Source: Alphaproteobacteria bacterium
GTDB lineage: Bacteria > Pseudomonadota > Alphaproteobacteria > Kiloniellales > DSM-21159
Length of the DNA stretch: 64,000 bases
NCBI GenBank assembly: GCA_030433005.1
Contig: JAUILQ010000025.1
Span: forward strand, 1 to 64,000
Reading direction: 5' to 3'
Shown in pieces: positions 36,359 through 44,353 of this stretch; within the stretch, counting starts at the first letter, position 1, and each line of letters opens with the position of its first letter. Below the pieces are notes generated by a model. The model was given only the letters and a program-made list of their open reading frames with translations. It had not been told where the DNA came from and did not search any database. Made by a program: the position numbers and the translations under genes.

Positions 36359-38914
36359 CTATGCCATCGCCAGGGCCTCCTCCGGTGGCCTCGCGGCGGC
36401 CTCGCGCGGCCGCGCCCGGCACGCCGTCCACTGCCCGGCGCCGGCGTAGCGCCAGGCGATTTCGCCGGAGCCGTCGAGCGTGAAGAGGTGCAGCCAGCCG
36501 TTCTCGACCAGGTTGCGCACCGCCGGCTGGCGATCGATGACGTTGTTGATCGCCTCGCGCGGCGCCTCGATGACGACGCTGAGGCGCAGCGGCTCGTGGA
36601 CCAGCCGCTCGCCGTCGTGCAGCGACTGCCAGGGCAGGCCGACGCGCAGGTCGCCGCCGTTGCCCTCGATCACGCCGAGCCGGCCGACGACGTTGTGCAG
36701 CGTCTTGTCGCCGCTGCCGAACACGCGGTTGTCGACCGTCGAGCCGTAGTACTGAAGGCTGATCCAGCTGGCGACCACCATCGGCGCCGCCATGATCTGC
36801 TCCAGCGTGGCGAAGCCCTCGTCCCGGCGCCAGTCGTAGCTGTGCAGGAAGGCGCGGCCGCCGAGGTCGAGGCCGGCGGTGCGGCGGCGCGGCGCGGCGA
36901 CGAAGGCCGCGCAGCCGGCCAGGCCCCACTCCGGGCGCACCTGGCTCCAGTCGCGCCCGCGGGCGCGCATCGCCGCCAGCAGGCCAGGCCCCTGTGCGAG
37001 CCCGAGCCGGCCGGCGCGCTCGGCGCGCGTCCGCTTGCCGGCCTGCTCCAGCCAGTCCTCCAGGCGCGCCAGCTCGTTGCGGTGGCCGGACGGGACGAGC
37101 GCCGGGTCGAGGATCGTCAGGCAGTCGCTCGTGGTGTCGTGCAGGCCGGCCAGGAAGTGCGTGTCCTCGGGGATCGCGATGCCGTGGTCGTCGCGCAAGG
37201 CGGACCGCACCGCCGGGTCGTTGAGCAGCGCGGCGGCGAGCCGCGCGTTCGGCGCGCCGCTCTGGCCGCCGCAGGCGCCGCAGTCGAGCCCGCGGGCGTG
37301 GGGGTTGTTGGTCGTGCTTGCGCCGTGGCCGGCCAGCAGTACGAGGCGCGCGAAGCCCTCGGTCATCGTCAGGCCGGAGAGGATGCCGGCGGCCAGCGCA
37401 ACGCGCGCCGCGGGGGCGATCCCGCCGATGCCGCCTCCGCCGGGGACCTCGGCGCAGCCGTCGAGCCGCGGGCCCGGGGCATGAGCGTCCGCCGGCCGCC
37501 GGCCGAGGCCGAAGGTGTCCGCCGTCAGCTTGCCGAGGTAGGCGAGCCCCGCGGTCTCGACGAAGGCGAAGGAGGAGACGGCGGCCAGCCGGAAGGACGA
37601 CCAGGCGCCGGCGGCGCGGCGCCGCAGCCGGCGGCTCGCGGCCTCGCGGACGATCGCCTCGGGTGCTGCTTCGGCCGGCGCCTCGCAGACCGTGTGGCCT
37701 GGCGCCAGCAGCACCGGGCACTGCGCCCGGCCCCGCTCGTCGCCGGGCTGCCGCAGCTCGATCGGCAGGCCGAAAAAGCCGGCGAAGCCCAGGGTCTCGA
37801 CGCCGTCGGAGACGCTCTCGAGCGCCCGGCGGTAGACCTCCGAGCGGACGTCGATGCAGAACACCGCCTGGACGGCGGGGCGCCCGTCCTGCGTCGCCGG
37901 AGCGGTCGAGGCCGCCGCCGCGAAGCGGCCGGCGAGCTCGCGCTGCCAGGCCCGCTCGTAGGCCTCCTGCAGCAGCCCGTCGACCAGGAAGCGGCCGGCC
38001 TGGGCGGGCCGGTCGGCCTCGCGCCTCGCTTCGGCCCAGGCCCCGGCGAAGCCCGGCCGCTCGGCGTAGAGCTCGAACAGGGCCGCGTCCCAGGCCAGGC
38101 GGACCGCCAGCAGCTCGAGCAGGCTGCCGTCGTGACGGCCGGCGAGCGCCGCCTGCCAGACCCGCCAGCGGGCGTGGGCCGCCCAGCCGCCGATGCTCAT
38201 CAGCAGGCGGTGGAAGTAGGCGTCGATGCCCGCCGGCGCGAGGCCGAGCCGCCGGCTGGCGGCGACCAGCAGGGCCCCCGCCTCGCCGGGCAGACGGCCG
38301 ACCGCTCCCCGGAAGCCGGCCAGGCCGGCGATTTCCGGCGTGCGGTCGGCCAGCGCCCGTTCGCGCCAGGCCGCGTAGGCCGAGCCGGCGCCCGCGGAGC
38401 CGGCGCCCGCGGAGTCGGAGGCGGCGAAGTGCGCGGCGGCCCAGAGGGCGATCCGCTCGGCGGCGAAGCCGGCCCAGTCGCGTCCGTCCTCGCGGCCGGC
38501 GAGCCCGGCGACCGTGGTCAGCGGCTCGCGGGCCGGTTCGGGCTGCCGGGCCTGCTCGAGGAGCGCCGCGACCGAGCCGGGCGCCGCCGGATCGTCGCAG
38601 GCCCGCAGGGCCGCGCCGAGGTCCTCTTCGGCGATGCGCCCGCCGTCGATCGCCTCCAGGTAGAAGGCGCGCGGCATCGTGGTGCGGGCTCCGGCCGCGC
38701 GGGCGAGCTGTGCCGTGGCCTCGGCGAAGCGGCGTTCGGAGAGACCGAGGAAGGGATTGACGGCGACGAAGCTGTCGAGCGGCCACAGCGGCGCGATGCG
38801 CCCGGCCGCGCGGGCGGCGGCGTCGCGCACGCTCTGCCGGCAGAGCACCGGGCCCTCGAGGCGGCCGGGCCGGCTGGGAGCATCCGGGGCGGGGGCGGAC
38901 GGGGTGGGGCTCAT
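36359..38914 (-). CDS. dabA: DabA inorganic carbon transporter subunit
   Basis: An 851-residue DUF2309 protein. The beta-carbonic-anhydrase-like zinc site is intact: C353 and D355 in FCIDVRSE, H530 in AGHGAST and C545 in LDCGACG; the H-to-C spacing of 15 equals that in the characterised Halothiobacillus protein. It is predicted to convert CO2 to bicarbonate unidirectionally on the cytoplasmic face, powered by the DabB cation channel. The ATG at 38914 has GAGGAGGAA before it. It is ten bases downstream of dabB. No carboxysome or RuBisCO gene is in the window, so it may supply anaplerotic carboxylases. Confidence 0.95.
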   Translation of the reverse strand: MSPTPSAPAPDAPSRPGRLEGPVLCRQSVRDAAARAAGRIAPLWPLDSFVAVNPFLGLSERRFAEATAQLARAAGARTTMPRAFYLEAIDGGRIAEEDLGAALRACDDPAAPGSVAALLEQARQPEPAREPLTTVAGLAGREDGRDWAGFAAERIALWAAAHFAASDSAGAGSAGAGSAYAAWRERALADRTPEIAGLAGFRGAVGRLPGEAGALLVAASRRLGLAPAGIDAYFHRLLMSIGGWAAHARWRVWQAALAGRHDGSLLELLAVRLAWDAALFELYAERPGFAGAWAEARREADRPAQAGRFLVDGLLQEAYERAWQRELAGRFAAAASTAPATQDGRPAVQAVFCIDVRSEVYRRALESVSDGVETLGFAGFFGLPIELRQPGDERGRAQCPVLLAPGHTVCEAPAEAAPEAIVREAASRRLRRRAAGAWSSFRLAAVSSFAFVETAGLAYLGKLTADTFGLGRRPADAHAPGPRLDGCAEVPGGGGIGGIAPAARVALAAGILSGLTMTEGFARLVLLAGHGASTTNNPHARGLDCGACGGQSGAPNARLAAALLNDPAVRSALRDDHGIAIPEDTHFLAGLHDTTSDCLTILDPALVPSGHRNELARLEDWLEQAGKRTRAERAGRLGLAQGPGLLAAMRARGRDWSQVRPEWGLAGCAAFVAAPRRRTAGLDLGGRAFLHSYDWRRDEGFATLEQIMAAPMVVASWISLQYYGSTVDNRVFGSGDKTLHNVVGRLGVIEGNGGDLRVGLPWQSLHDGERLVHEPLRLSVVIEAPREAINNVIDRQPAVRNLVENGWLHLFTLDGSGEIAWRYAGAGQWTACRARPREAAARPPEEALAMA

Positions 38915-38924
38915 GGCTTCCTCC

Positions 38925-40559
38925 TCACGGGCGGGTGGCGGGGTGCCGGTCGGGGCGCCGGTCGAGGGCGCCGACCAGGCGGTCGAAGACGGCGTTGGCG
39001 TAGAGACCGTTCGAGAGATGGACGTGGAAGGCGCGCCAGACCGGCGAGCCGGCACGGGCCGGGGCGGCGAGCTGGAGCAGCGTCACCGCGCCGAACGAGG
39101 CGACGGCCAGGCCCAGGACCGCGAAGCCGAGCGGGCCGGGCTGCGGCGGCGCCGGCAGCTCGGCTCCGAACAGGGCGGTCGCGGCGGCGTGCAGCAGGAA
39201 GTAGGCGCTGGCGGCCAGCGCGCCCGCCGCCAGGGTCGGCGCCGGCAGCAGCGGGTCGCCGGCCTGCCGGGCGCCGCGCGCCGCCTGGCCGAACAGCAGG
39301 GTCAGCCCCATCGCCAGGATGGCGGCGAGCGCCAGGCCCTGCGGGGCCGCCTCGATCGGCAGGCCGAGCCAGGCCTCCAGGCCGCTGCCGACGCTCCAGC
39401 CGAGGCCGAGCGACAGGGCGACGGCGAGGAACAGCGCCGCGGCGAGGCGTGCCGGCGGCATCCCCGCGGCGCCGCCAGGGCTCTCCAGGCGCGGGGTCTC
39501 GGCCGCGCCGCCGGCGGCCAGGAAGGCGTGGGCCTTGTAGAGCGAGTGGGCGACGATGTGCAGCACCGCCAGGGCGAAGAGCCCGAGGCCGCACTGCAGC
39601 AGCATGAAGCCCATCTGCGCGACGGTCGACCAGGCGAGCGCGACCTTGACGCTGGTCTGGGTCAGCATGACCGCCGCGCCGAACAGGGCGGTGAAGCCGC
39701 CGAGCAGCGCCAGCAGGTGCAGCGAGGGCGCGGAGAGCAGCATGACGTCGGCGAAGCGGACCACCAGGAAGCCGCCGGCGTTGATGATGCCCGCGTGCAG
39801 CAGGGCCGAGACCGGCGTCGGCGCCTCCATCACCTCGGGCAGCCAGCCGTGGGTCGGGAACTGGCCGGACTTGAGCAGCGCGGCCAGGGCGATCAGCAGG
39901 GCCGCCCAGCCGATGCCGGCCGGCGCCTCGCCCTCCAGACCGCCGGCGAGTCCCCGCGCGGCCTGCAGCAGCTCGGCGAGGTCGAGCGTGCCGAAGCCGG
40001 TTGCCAGCAGGACCGCCGCGCCGAGCAGGCAGAGGTCGCCGAGCCGCGCCGTCAGGAACTTCTTGCGCGCCGCGAGCCGGGCGCGCGGGCGCTCCGGGTT
40101 GAAGACGAGCAGGCGGTGCAGCGCCAGGCTGGTGGCGATCCAGGCCAGCACGAGCTGCACGAGGTTGCCGGCCAGGACCAGCAGCAGCACTGCCGCCAGG
40201 GTCGCCAGCAGGCGGCCGACGAAGGCGGCCTGCCGGGAGTCGCCGTCGAGGTAGCTGGCGCTGTAGCGCACGACGACGACGCCGATCGCCGAGACCAGCA
40301 GGAACATCACGGTGCTCAGCGTGTCGAGTCGCAGCGACAGGCCGATGCCGCCCGCGCCCAGGGTCGGCGAGGTGGCCGGTCCGTGCTGGGCGAGCAGGAC
40401 CGCGCTGGCGACGGCCAGCGCGAGGGCCGCATAGGCGGCGAGGCGCGCGGCCCGAAGCAGGCGCCGCGGCCGCGGGCCTTCCGCCAGGCCGGCCGCCAGG
40501 GCGACGGCCAGCAGCGCGCCGGGGGCGAGCAGGGGAACGAGGGCGAGGCTCGGCGACAT
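38925..40559 (-). CDS. dabB: DabB, NuoL/MrpA-like proton-conducting subunit
   Basis: A 544-residue polytopic membrane protein of the NuoL/MrpA family, with about 13-15 helices. It contains GQFPTHGWLPEVMEAPTPVSALLHAG, broken in description, which includes the conserved Lys and His/Glu channel residues, and ALAWSTVAQMGFMLLQCGLG. It forms the energy-coupling half of the DAB pump with DabA. The ATG at 40559 has CCGGAGGAG upstream. The promoter faces the LysR gene. Confidence 0.93.
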   Translation of the reverse strand: MSPSLALVPLLAPGALLAVALAAGLAEGPRPRRLLRAARLAAYAALALAVASAVLLAQHGPATSPTLGAGGIGLSLRLDTLSTVMFLLVSAIGVVVVRYSASYLDGDSRQAAFVGRLLATLAAVLLLVLAGNLVQLVLAWIATSLALHRLLVFNPERPRARLAARKKFLTARLGDLCLLGAAVLLATGFGTLDLAELLQAARGLAGGLEGEAPAGIGWAALLIALAALLKSGQFPTHGWLPEVMEAPTPVSALLHAGIINAGGFLVVRFADVMLLSAPSLHLLALLGGFTALFGAAVMLTQTSVKVALAWSTVAQMGFMLLQCGLGLFALAVLHIVAHSLYKAHAFLAAGGAAETPRLESPGGAAGMPPARLAAALFLAVALSLGLGWSVGSGLEAWLGLPIEAAPQGLALAAILAMGLTLLFGQAARGARQAGDPLLPAPTLAAGALAASAYFLLHAAATALFGAELPAPPQPGPLGFAVLGLAVASFGAVTLLQLAAPARAGSPVWRAFHVHLSNGLYANAVFDRLVGALDRRPDRHPATRP

Positions 40560-40604
40560 GGTCTCCTCCGGAAGCGGACGCTGGAGAGGAGATAGCGCTC
40601 GGCA

Positions 40605-40656
40605 TTCAATATATGAAATTCATTGTTTATCCGATTTCGTTCTATGATATCGAACG
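40605..40656. promoter_or_regulatory. Two LysR-type inverted repeats between dabB and the regulator
   Basis: TTCAATATATGAA (40605-40617), a T-N11-A inverted repeat, and CGTTC...GAACG (40638-40656), which includes another TTC...GAA pair and ends at the regulator start. Both lie in a strikingly AT-rich 60-bp patch of the divergent intergenic region, as expected for a LysR site controlling dabBA and autoregulation. Confidence 0.55.
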
Positions 40657-40659
40657 AAC

Positions 40660-41610
40660 ATGGCCCTCAACTACAATCACCTGCGCTATTTCTGGGCCGT
40701 CGCTCACGACGGCAACCTGACCCGGACCGCCGAGCGGCTCGCGGTTTCCCAGTCGGCGCTGTCGATCCAGATCCGCAAGCTGGAGCAGCAGCTCGGCCAC
40801 GCCCTGTTCGAGCGCCGCGGCCGCCAGCTTCTGCTGACCGAGGCCGGCCGCCTCGCGCTCGACCATGCCGACGCCATCTTCGCGACCGGCGAGGAGCTGC
40901 TCGGCACGCTGGCGGCGCGCGACCGGCGCAGCCGCCAGGTCCTGCGGGTCGGCGCGCTGGCGACGCTGTCGCGCAACTTCCAGATCGGCTTCCTGCGGCC
41001 CCTGCTCGGGCGCTCCGACGTCGAGGTGGTGCTGCGCTCGGGCAGCCTGGCGGAGCTGCTGCAGTCGCTGGAGGCGCACCGGCTGGACGTCGTGCTGACC
41101 AACCAGGTGCCGGCGCGCGACGCGGCGACGCCCTGGATCCTGCACCCCGTCGCCGAGCAGGGCGTCAGCCTGGTCGGCACGCCGGGCCGCCTCGGTAGCG
41201 GTGCGGCAGCGGCCGGTGCGCCGAACGATCGGCCGGCCGTTCTGCCGGAAAGCGCGCTCGCCGCGCTGCTCGCCGGTCATCCCCTGATCCTGCCGTCGCT
41301 CGACAGCGGGGTGCGCAGCGGCTTCGACGCGCTGGCCGACCGACTCGACGTCCGCCCGCGCATCGCGGCCGAGGTCGACGACATGGCGATGATGCGCCTG
41401 CTGGCCCGCGAGGACCTCGGCCTCGCCGTCGTGCCGCCGATCGTGGTCAAGGACGAGCTGGGCACCGGCCTGCTGGTCGAGGCAGCGCGCCTGCCCGGCC
41501 TGGTCGAGACCTTTCACGCGGTGACGCTGTCGCGACGCTTCCCGAACCCGCTGCTGCGTGGCCTGCTCGGCGGCGAGCCGTTGGCGGGCTCGGACGATCC
41601 GGCGCCGTGA
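40660..41610 (+). CDS. LysR-family transcriptional regulator of dabBA
   Basis: A 316-residue LysR regulator. The helix-turn-helix is NHLRYFWAVAHDGNLTRTAERLAVSQSALSIQIRKLE (about 6-42), closest to the NhaR/CbbR-like branch, and the effector domain starts about residue 90 (VLRVGALATLSRNFQIGFL). It is divergent from dabBA by 100 bp with LysR-type repeats between them, so it most likely activates the pump in response to low inorganic carbon or a metabolite. Confidence 0.92.
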   Translation: MALNYNHLRYFWAVAHDGNLTRTAERLAVSQSALSIQIRKLEQQLGHALFERRGRQLLLTEAGRLALDHADAIFATGEELLGTLAARDRRSRQVLRVGALATLSRNFQIGFLRPLLGRSDVEVVLRSGSLAELLQSLEAHRLDVVLTNQVPARDAATPWILHPVAEQGVSLVGTPGRLGSGAAAAGAPNDRPAVLPESALAALLAGHPLILPSLDSGVRSGFDALADRLDVRPRIAAEVDDMAMMRLLAREDLGLAVVPPIVVKDELGTGLLVEAARLPGLVETFHAVTLSRRFPNPLLRGLLGGEPLAGSDDPAP

Positions 41611-41650
41611 GCGGCGGAGGACGCGGAGGCCGCGGAGGCCGCAGCCGGCC

Positions 41651-42742
41651 TCAGACCGACAGGTGGTTGAGCCACCGCTCGTAGCGGCGGTCGACGCCCG
41701 CGCCCTGGCGGTGCGCGGCCGGGCGCAGGGCGCCGGCGCTGCGCACGTCGCTCGGCGCGATGCCGTAGCGCCCGCGGAAGGCGCGGCTGAAGGCGGCATC
41801 GCTGGTGTAGCCCGAGGCCAGGGCGATGTCGTAGATCGGGCGGTGGCGCGAGCGGCGGTCGCTCAGCGACAGCAGGGCCCGGCGCAGCCGGCGGTCGCGC
41901 ACGTAGCTGGCGACGCCGCCGAAGCGGTCGAACAGCTCGTAGAGCCGGGTCCGCGAGACGCCGACCTGGCGGGCGATCCAGTCGGACGAGAGATCGGGAT
42001 CGGAGAGGTTCGCCTCGATGAAGCGGCGGATCCGGGCGACCTGGGCGACGGCGACGCCGGTCTGCTGGTCGGGGTGGTCGGCGAGGGCGGCATTGAGGCA
42101 GGCCGCGGTCAGGCCGACGGTGGCGGGCGCCAGCTCGATCGCCTGCTGGCCGGTCATGCGCGGCGCGAGGTTCTTCAGCGAGACCATGTGGTCGCGTAGC
42201 AGGCGCACCATCGGCTCCTTGCCGGTCAGCACCCGCATGTGCTGGTCGCTCTCCGCCTTGAGCTGCTCCTCGAGCATCTCGCGCGGGATGATCAGCGAGA
42301 TGTTGGCGAAGTCGTCGGTGCGGGCCGTGACCTCCTGCGAGAGGTCGAAGACCACGAGGCCGTCGGTCGGGAACTCGAAGGCGCCGCGGCCGGTCTCCCA
42401 GAACATCTGGCCGCGCTCGTAGAGCTGGACCATGTAGTGGTCCATGCCGTCGCGGGCCATGATCCGCGGCGAGCGCGTCCACTGCTGGCGGAAGGTCTGG
42501 GTGCGCGCCAGCATCACCGGGCCGAACATGTTGGCGTCGATCTCGGCGCGGAAGCCTTCGCCGCGGACTTCGGCCCCCGCCTCGACCTCGAAGATGCAGG
42601 AGATGCTCTCGCGCCAGAGGTCGAAGCGCTCGCAGAGCGGCACGTCGTCGAGCGTGAACACGGCATGGGGGACGGGATCCGCCACGGCACCGGCGTCCGC
42701 GCCCAGGCCGGCAGCATCCGTTTCCTCAATCGATCGAGCCAT
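41651..42742 (-). CDS. AraC-family transcriptional regulator
   Basis: A 363-residue regulator with an N-terminal AraC-binding-like domain (about 20-220; FEFPTDGLVVFDLSQEV) and a C-terminal double helix-turn-helix (about 255-355; LSDPDLSSDWIARQVGVSRTRLYELFDRFGGVASYVRDRRL and DIALASGYTSDAAFSRAFRGRYGIAPSDVR). The ATG at 42742 has AAGGGGG upstream. It is divergent from the NHLM exporter genes and is the obvious candidate regulator of them. Confidence 0.9.
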   Translation of the reverse strand: MARSIEETDAAGLGADAGAVADPVPHAVFTLDDVPLCERFDLWRESISCIFEVEAGAEVRGEGFRAEIDANMFGPVMLARTQTFRQQWTRSPRIMARDGMDHYMVQLYERGQMFWETGRGAFEFPTDGLVVFDLSQEVTARTDDFANISLIIPREMLEEQLKAESDQHMRVLTGKEPMVRLLRDHMVSLKNLAPRMTGQQAIELAPATVGLTAACLNAALADHPDQQTGVAVAQVARIRRFIEANLSDPDLSSDWIARQVGVSRTRLYELFDRFGGVASYVRDRRLRRALLSLSDRRSRHRPIYDIALASGYTSDAAFSRAFRGRYGIAPSDVRSAGALRPAAHRQGAGVDRRYERWLNHLSV

Positions 42743-43101
42743 CAGACGAGCCCCCTTCTGCGGCCGGTCGGTTGCCGCTGTGCCGGGCGGGCAGCTGCCC
42801 GCCTGCCGGCCGCGCGGCCTCCGAGCCATCCGTCGCGATCCCGCGACGTCCCCTTTTTCGTATCAAAGTGTAACATGAAGGTTACCGCGCCACCCAGGGA
42901 CGGGCGCCCGGCGCCTCGCTCCCGGACGCCGGGAACAGGATTCCGGACGGCGCGCAAGGGCGTCCCGAGCCGCGGCATGGCATTACGGACGTGCAGGACG
43001 GTGGCAGCACGCTATCCTGGCACAATCGAGCCTCGTCCCAGCGCCCCGTCAGGCGGGCGACCGGGGGCTCCAACACCATCACCGGGCCGCCGGAACCCAG
43101 C
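42743..43101. promoter_or_regulatory. Divergent regulatory region of the NHLM export cluster
   Basis: A 359-bp gap between the AraC gene and the HlyD-like gene. An AT-richer stretch holds the inverted repeat GTAAC-6-GTTAC (42870-42885), adjacent to CGTATCAAAG. No protein gene. It is the likely site of AraC control; I could not fix the promoters. Confidence 0.45.
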
Positions 43102-44349
43102 ATGTCGCTCTTCCGCAAGTCCGCCCTCGAGAAGCTGTCGTCGCCCGACAACCTGGACGAGGCGATCGTCGCGGCGTCGCCCTATCACTGGGTGGCCTTC
43201 CTCAGCGCCTTCCTGGTGGTCGCGGGCGCGCTCGCCTGGGGCTTCCTCGGCAGCGTGCCGACGCGGGTGCGCGCCGAAGGCATCCTGCTGCACCACGGCA
43301 GCGAGATCTACTCGGCCTCGGCGGAGGGCAACGGCAAGCTGATCACGATACTGGTCGGCCTCGGCGATCGGGTGATCGAGGGCCAGACCGTCGCCGAACT
43401 CAACCAGAACGTCGATGTCCGCGCCTTCGAGCTGGCCGAGGAGAACCTCGTGCGCGCCGAAAGACGCCTGGCGGATCTGCGCGACGAGAGCACGGAGGAC
43501 CGGCGCTTCCGGGCCGACTTCCGCGAGCAGCAGGCCGCCACCATCCGGGACAAGATCGCCAACGCGGGCGACCGCCTGCGCAATCTCGAGAGCCTGGTCG
43601 CCGACACCGAGCGGCTCTACGAACGCGGCTTCGTCCAGCGCACCCAGCTCCTGGAGCGCCAGAACGACCTGGCCAGCGTGCGCGAGCAGCTCGCCGACCT
43701 GCGCAACAGTCTGGTCGAGCTCGACCAGACGGACCGGCGCCGTGCCGAGGAGTGGCGCGAGAAGATCGAGCAGGCGATCAAGGAGGTCGAGGAGAAGGCC
43801 GACGAGATCCAGCGCCTGCAGGAGCAGCTGCGCCGCGTGCGTACGGTCGACGCGCCGATCACCGGCACGGTGACCGAGATCTCGGCCTCGCTCGGCGACG
43901 TCGTCTCGCCCGGAACCCCGGTCGTGCGCATCGTCTCCGAAGCCGCCGAGATGGAGGCGCTGCTGTTCGTGCCGCCCGCCGACGGCAAGCTGGTCAAGAC
44001 CCGCATGGCGGTGAACGTCGAGCCGTCGGTCGCGAAGAAGGAGGAGTTCGGCACGATTCTGGCCGACATCTACAGCGTCTCCGACCTGCCGATGTCGGCC
44101 TCCGCGATCCAGGCCATGCTGCACAACGAGAAGCTGGTCGAGCAGTTCACCAAGGAGGGCTCGCCCGTCGCCGTGCACGCCGACCTTCGCGAGGCCCCCG
44201 AGCATGTCTCCGGTTTTCGCTGGTCGGGCGGGCGCGGGCCCGACTTCGACATCGAGCCGGGCACGCTGGTCAAGGCGACGATCACCGTGCGCCGCCAGGC
44301 GCCGGTGACGCTGATCCTGCCGTTCCTGCGCTCCCTGGTCGGGCTGTGA
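43102..44349 (+). CDS. NHLM-type secretion adaptor (HlyD-like)
   Basis: A 415-residue membrane-fusion protein of the NHLM bacteriocin group (TIGR03794 type). The start MSLFRKSALEKLSSPDNLDEAI is characteristic, then one membrane helix (about 36-58), a biotinyl-lipoyl half (RVRAEGILLHHGSEIYSASAEG), a long coiled coil (about 100-230) and a second lipoyl half (VDAPITGTVTEISASLGDVVSPG). It joins the inner-membrane peptidase-ABC exporter to the envelope. Four bases precede the next gene. Confidence 0.9.
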   Translation: MSLFRKSALEKLSSPDNLDEAIVAASPYHWVAFLSAFLVVAGALAWGFLGSVPTRVRAEGILLHHGSEIYSASAEGNGKLITILVGLGDRVIEGQTVAELNQNVDVRAFELAEENLVRAERRLADLRDESTEDRRFRADFREQQAATIRDKIANAGDRLRNLESLVADTERLYERGFVQRTQLLERQNDLASVREQLADLRNSLVELDQTDRRRAEEWREKIEQAIKEVEEKADEIQRLQEQLRRVRTVDAPITGTVTEISASLGDVVSPGTPVVRIVSEAAEMEALLFVPPADGKLVKTRMAVNVEPSVAKKEEFGTILADIYSVSDLPMSASAIQAMLHNEKLVEQFTKEGSPVAVHADLREAPEHVSGFRWSGGRGPDFDIEPGTLVKATITVRRQAPVTLILPFLRSLVGL

Positions 44350-44353
44350 GCCG

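Noticed and set aside
36213-38786. A very long minus-strand open frame continuing the acyl-CoA dehydrogenase upstream (over 1,400 residues)
   Set aside because: It is an antisense-style shadow in high-GC DNA; it overlaps dabA, which has real domains and a ribosome site, and the upstream part is Arg/Gly-rich with no family match.
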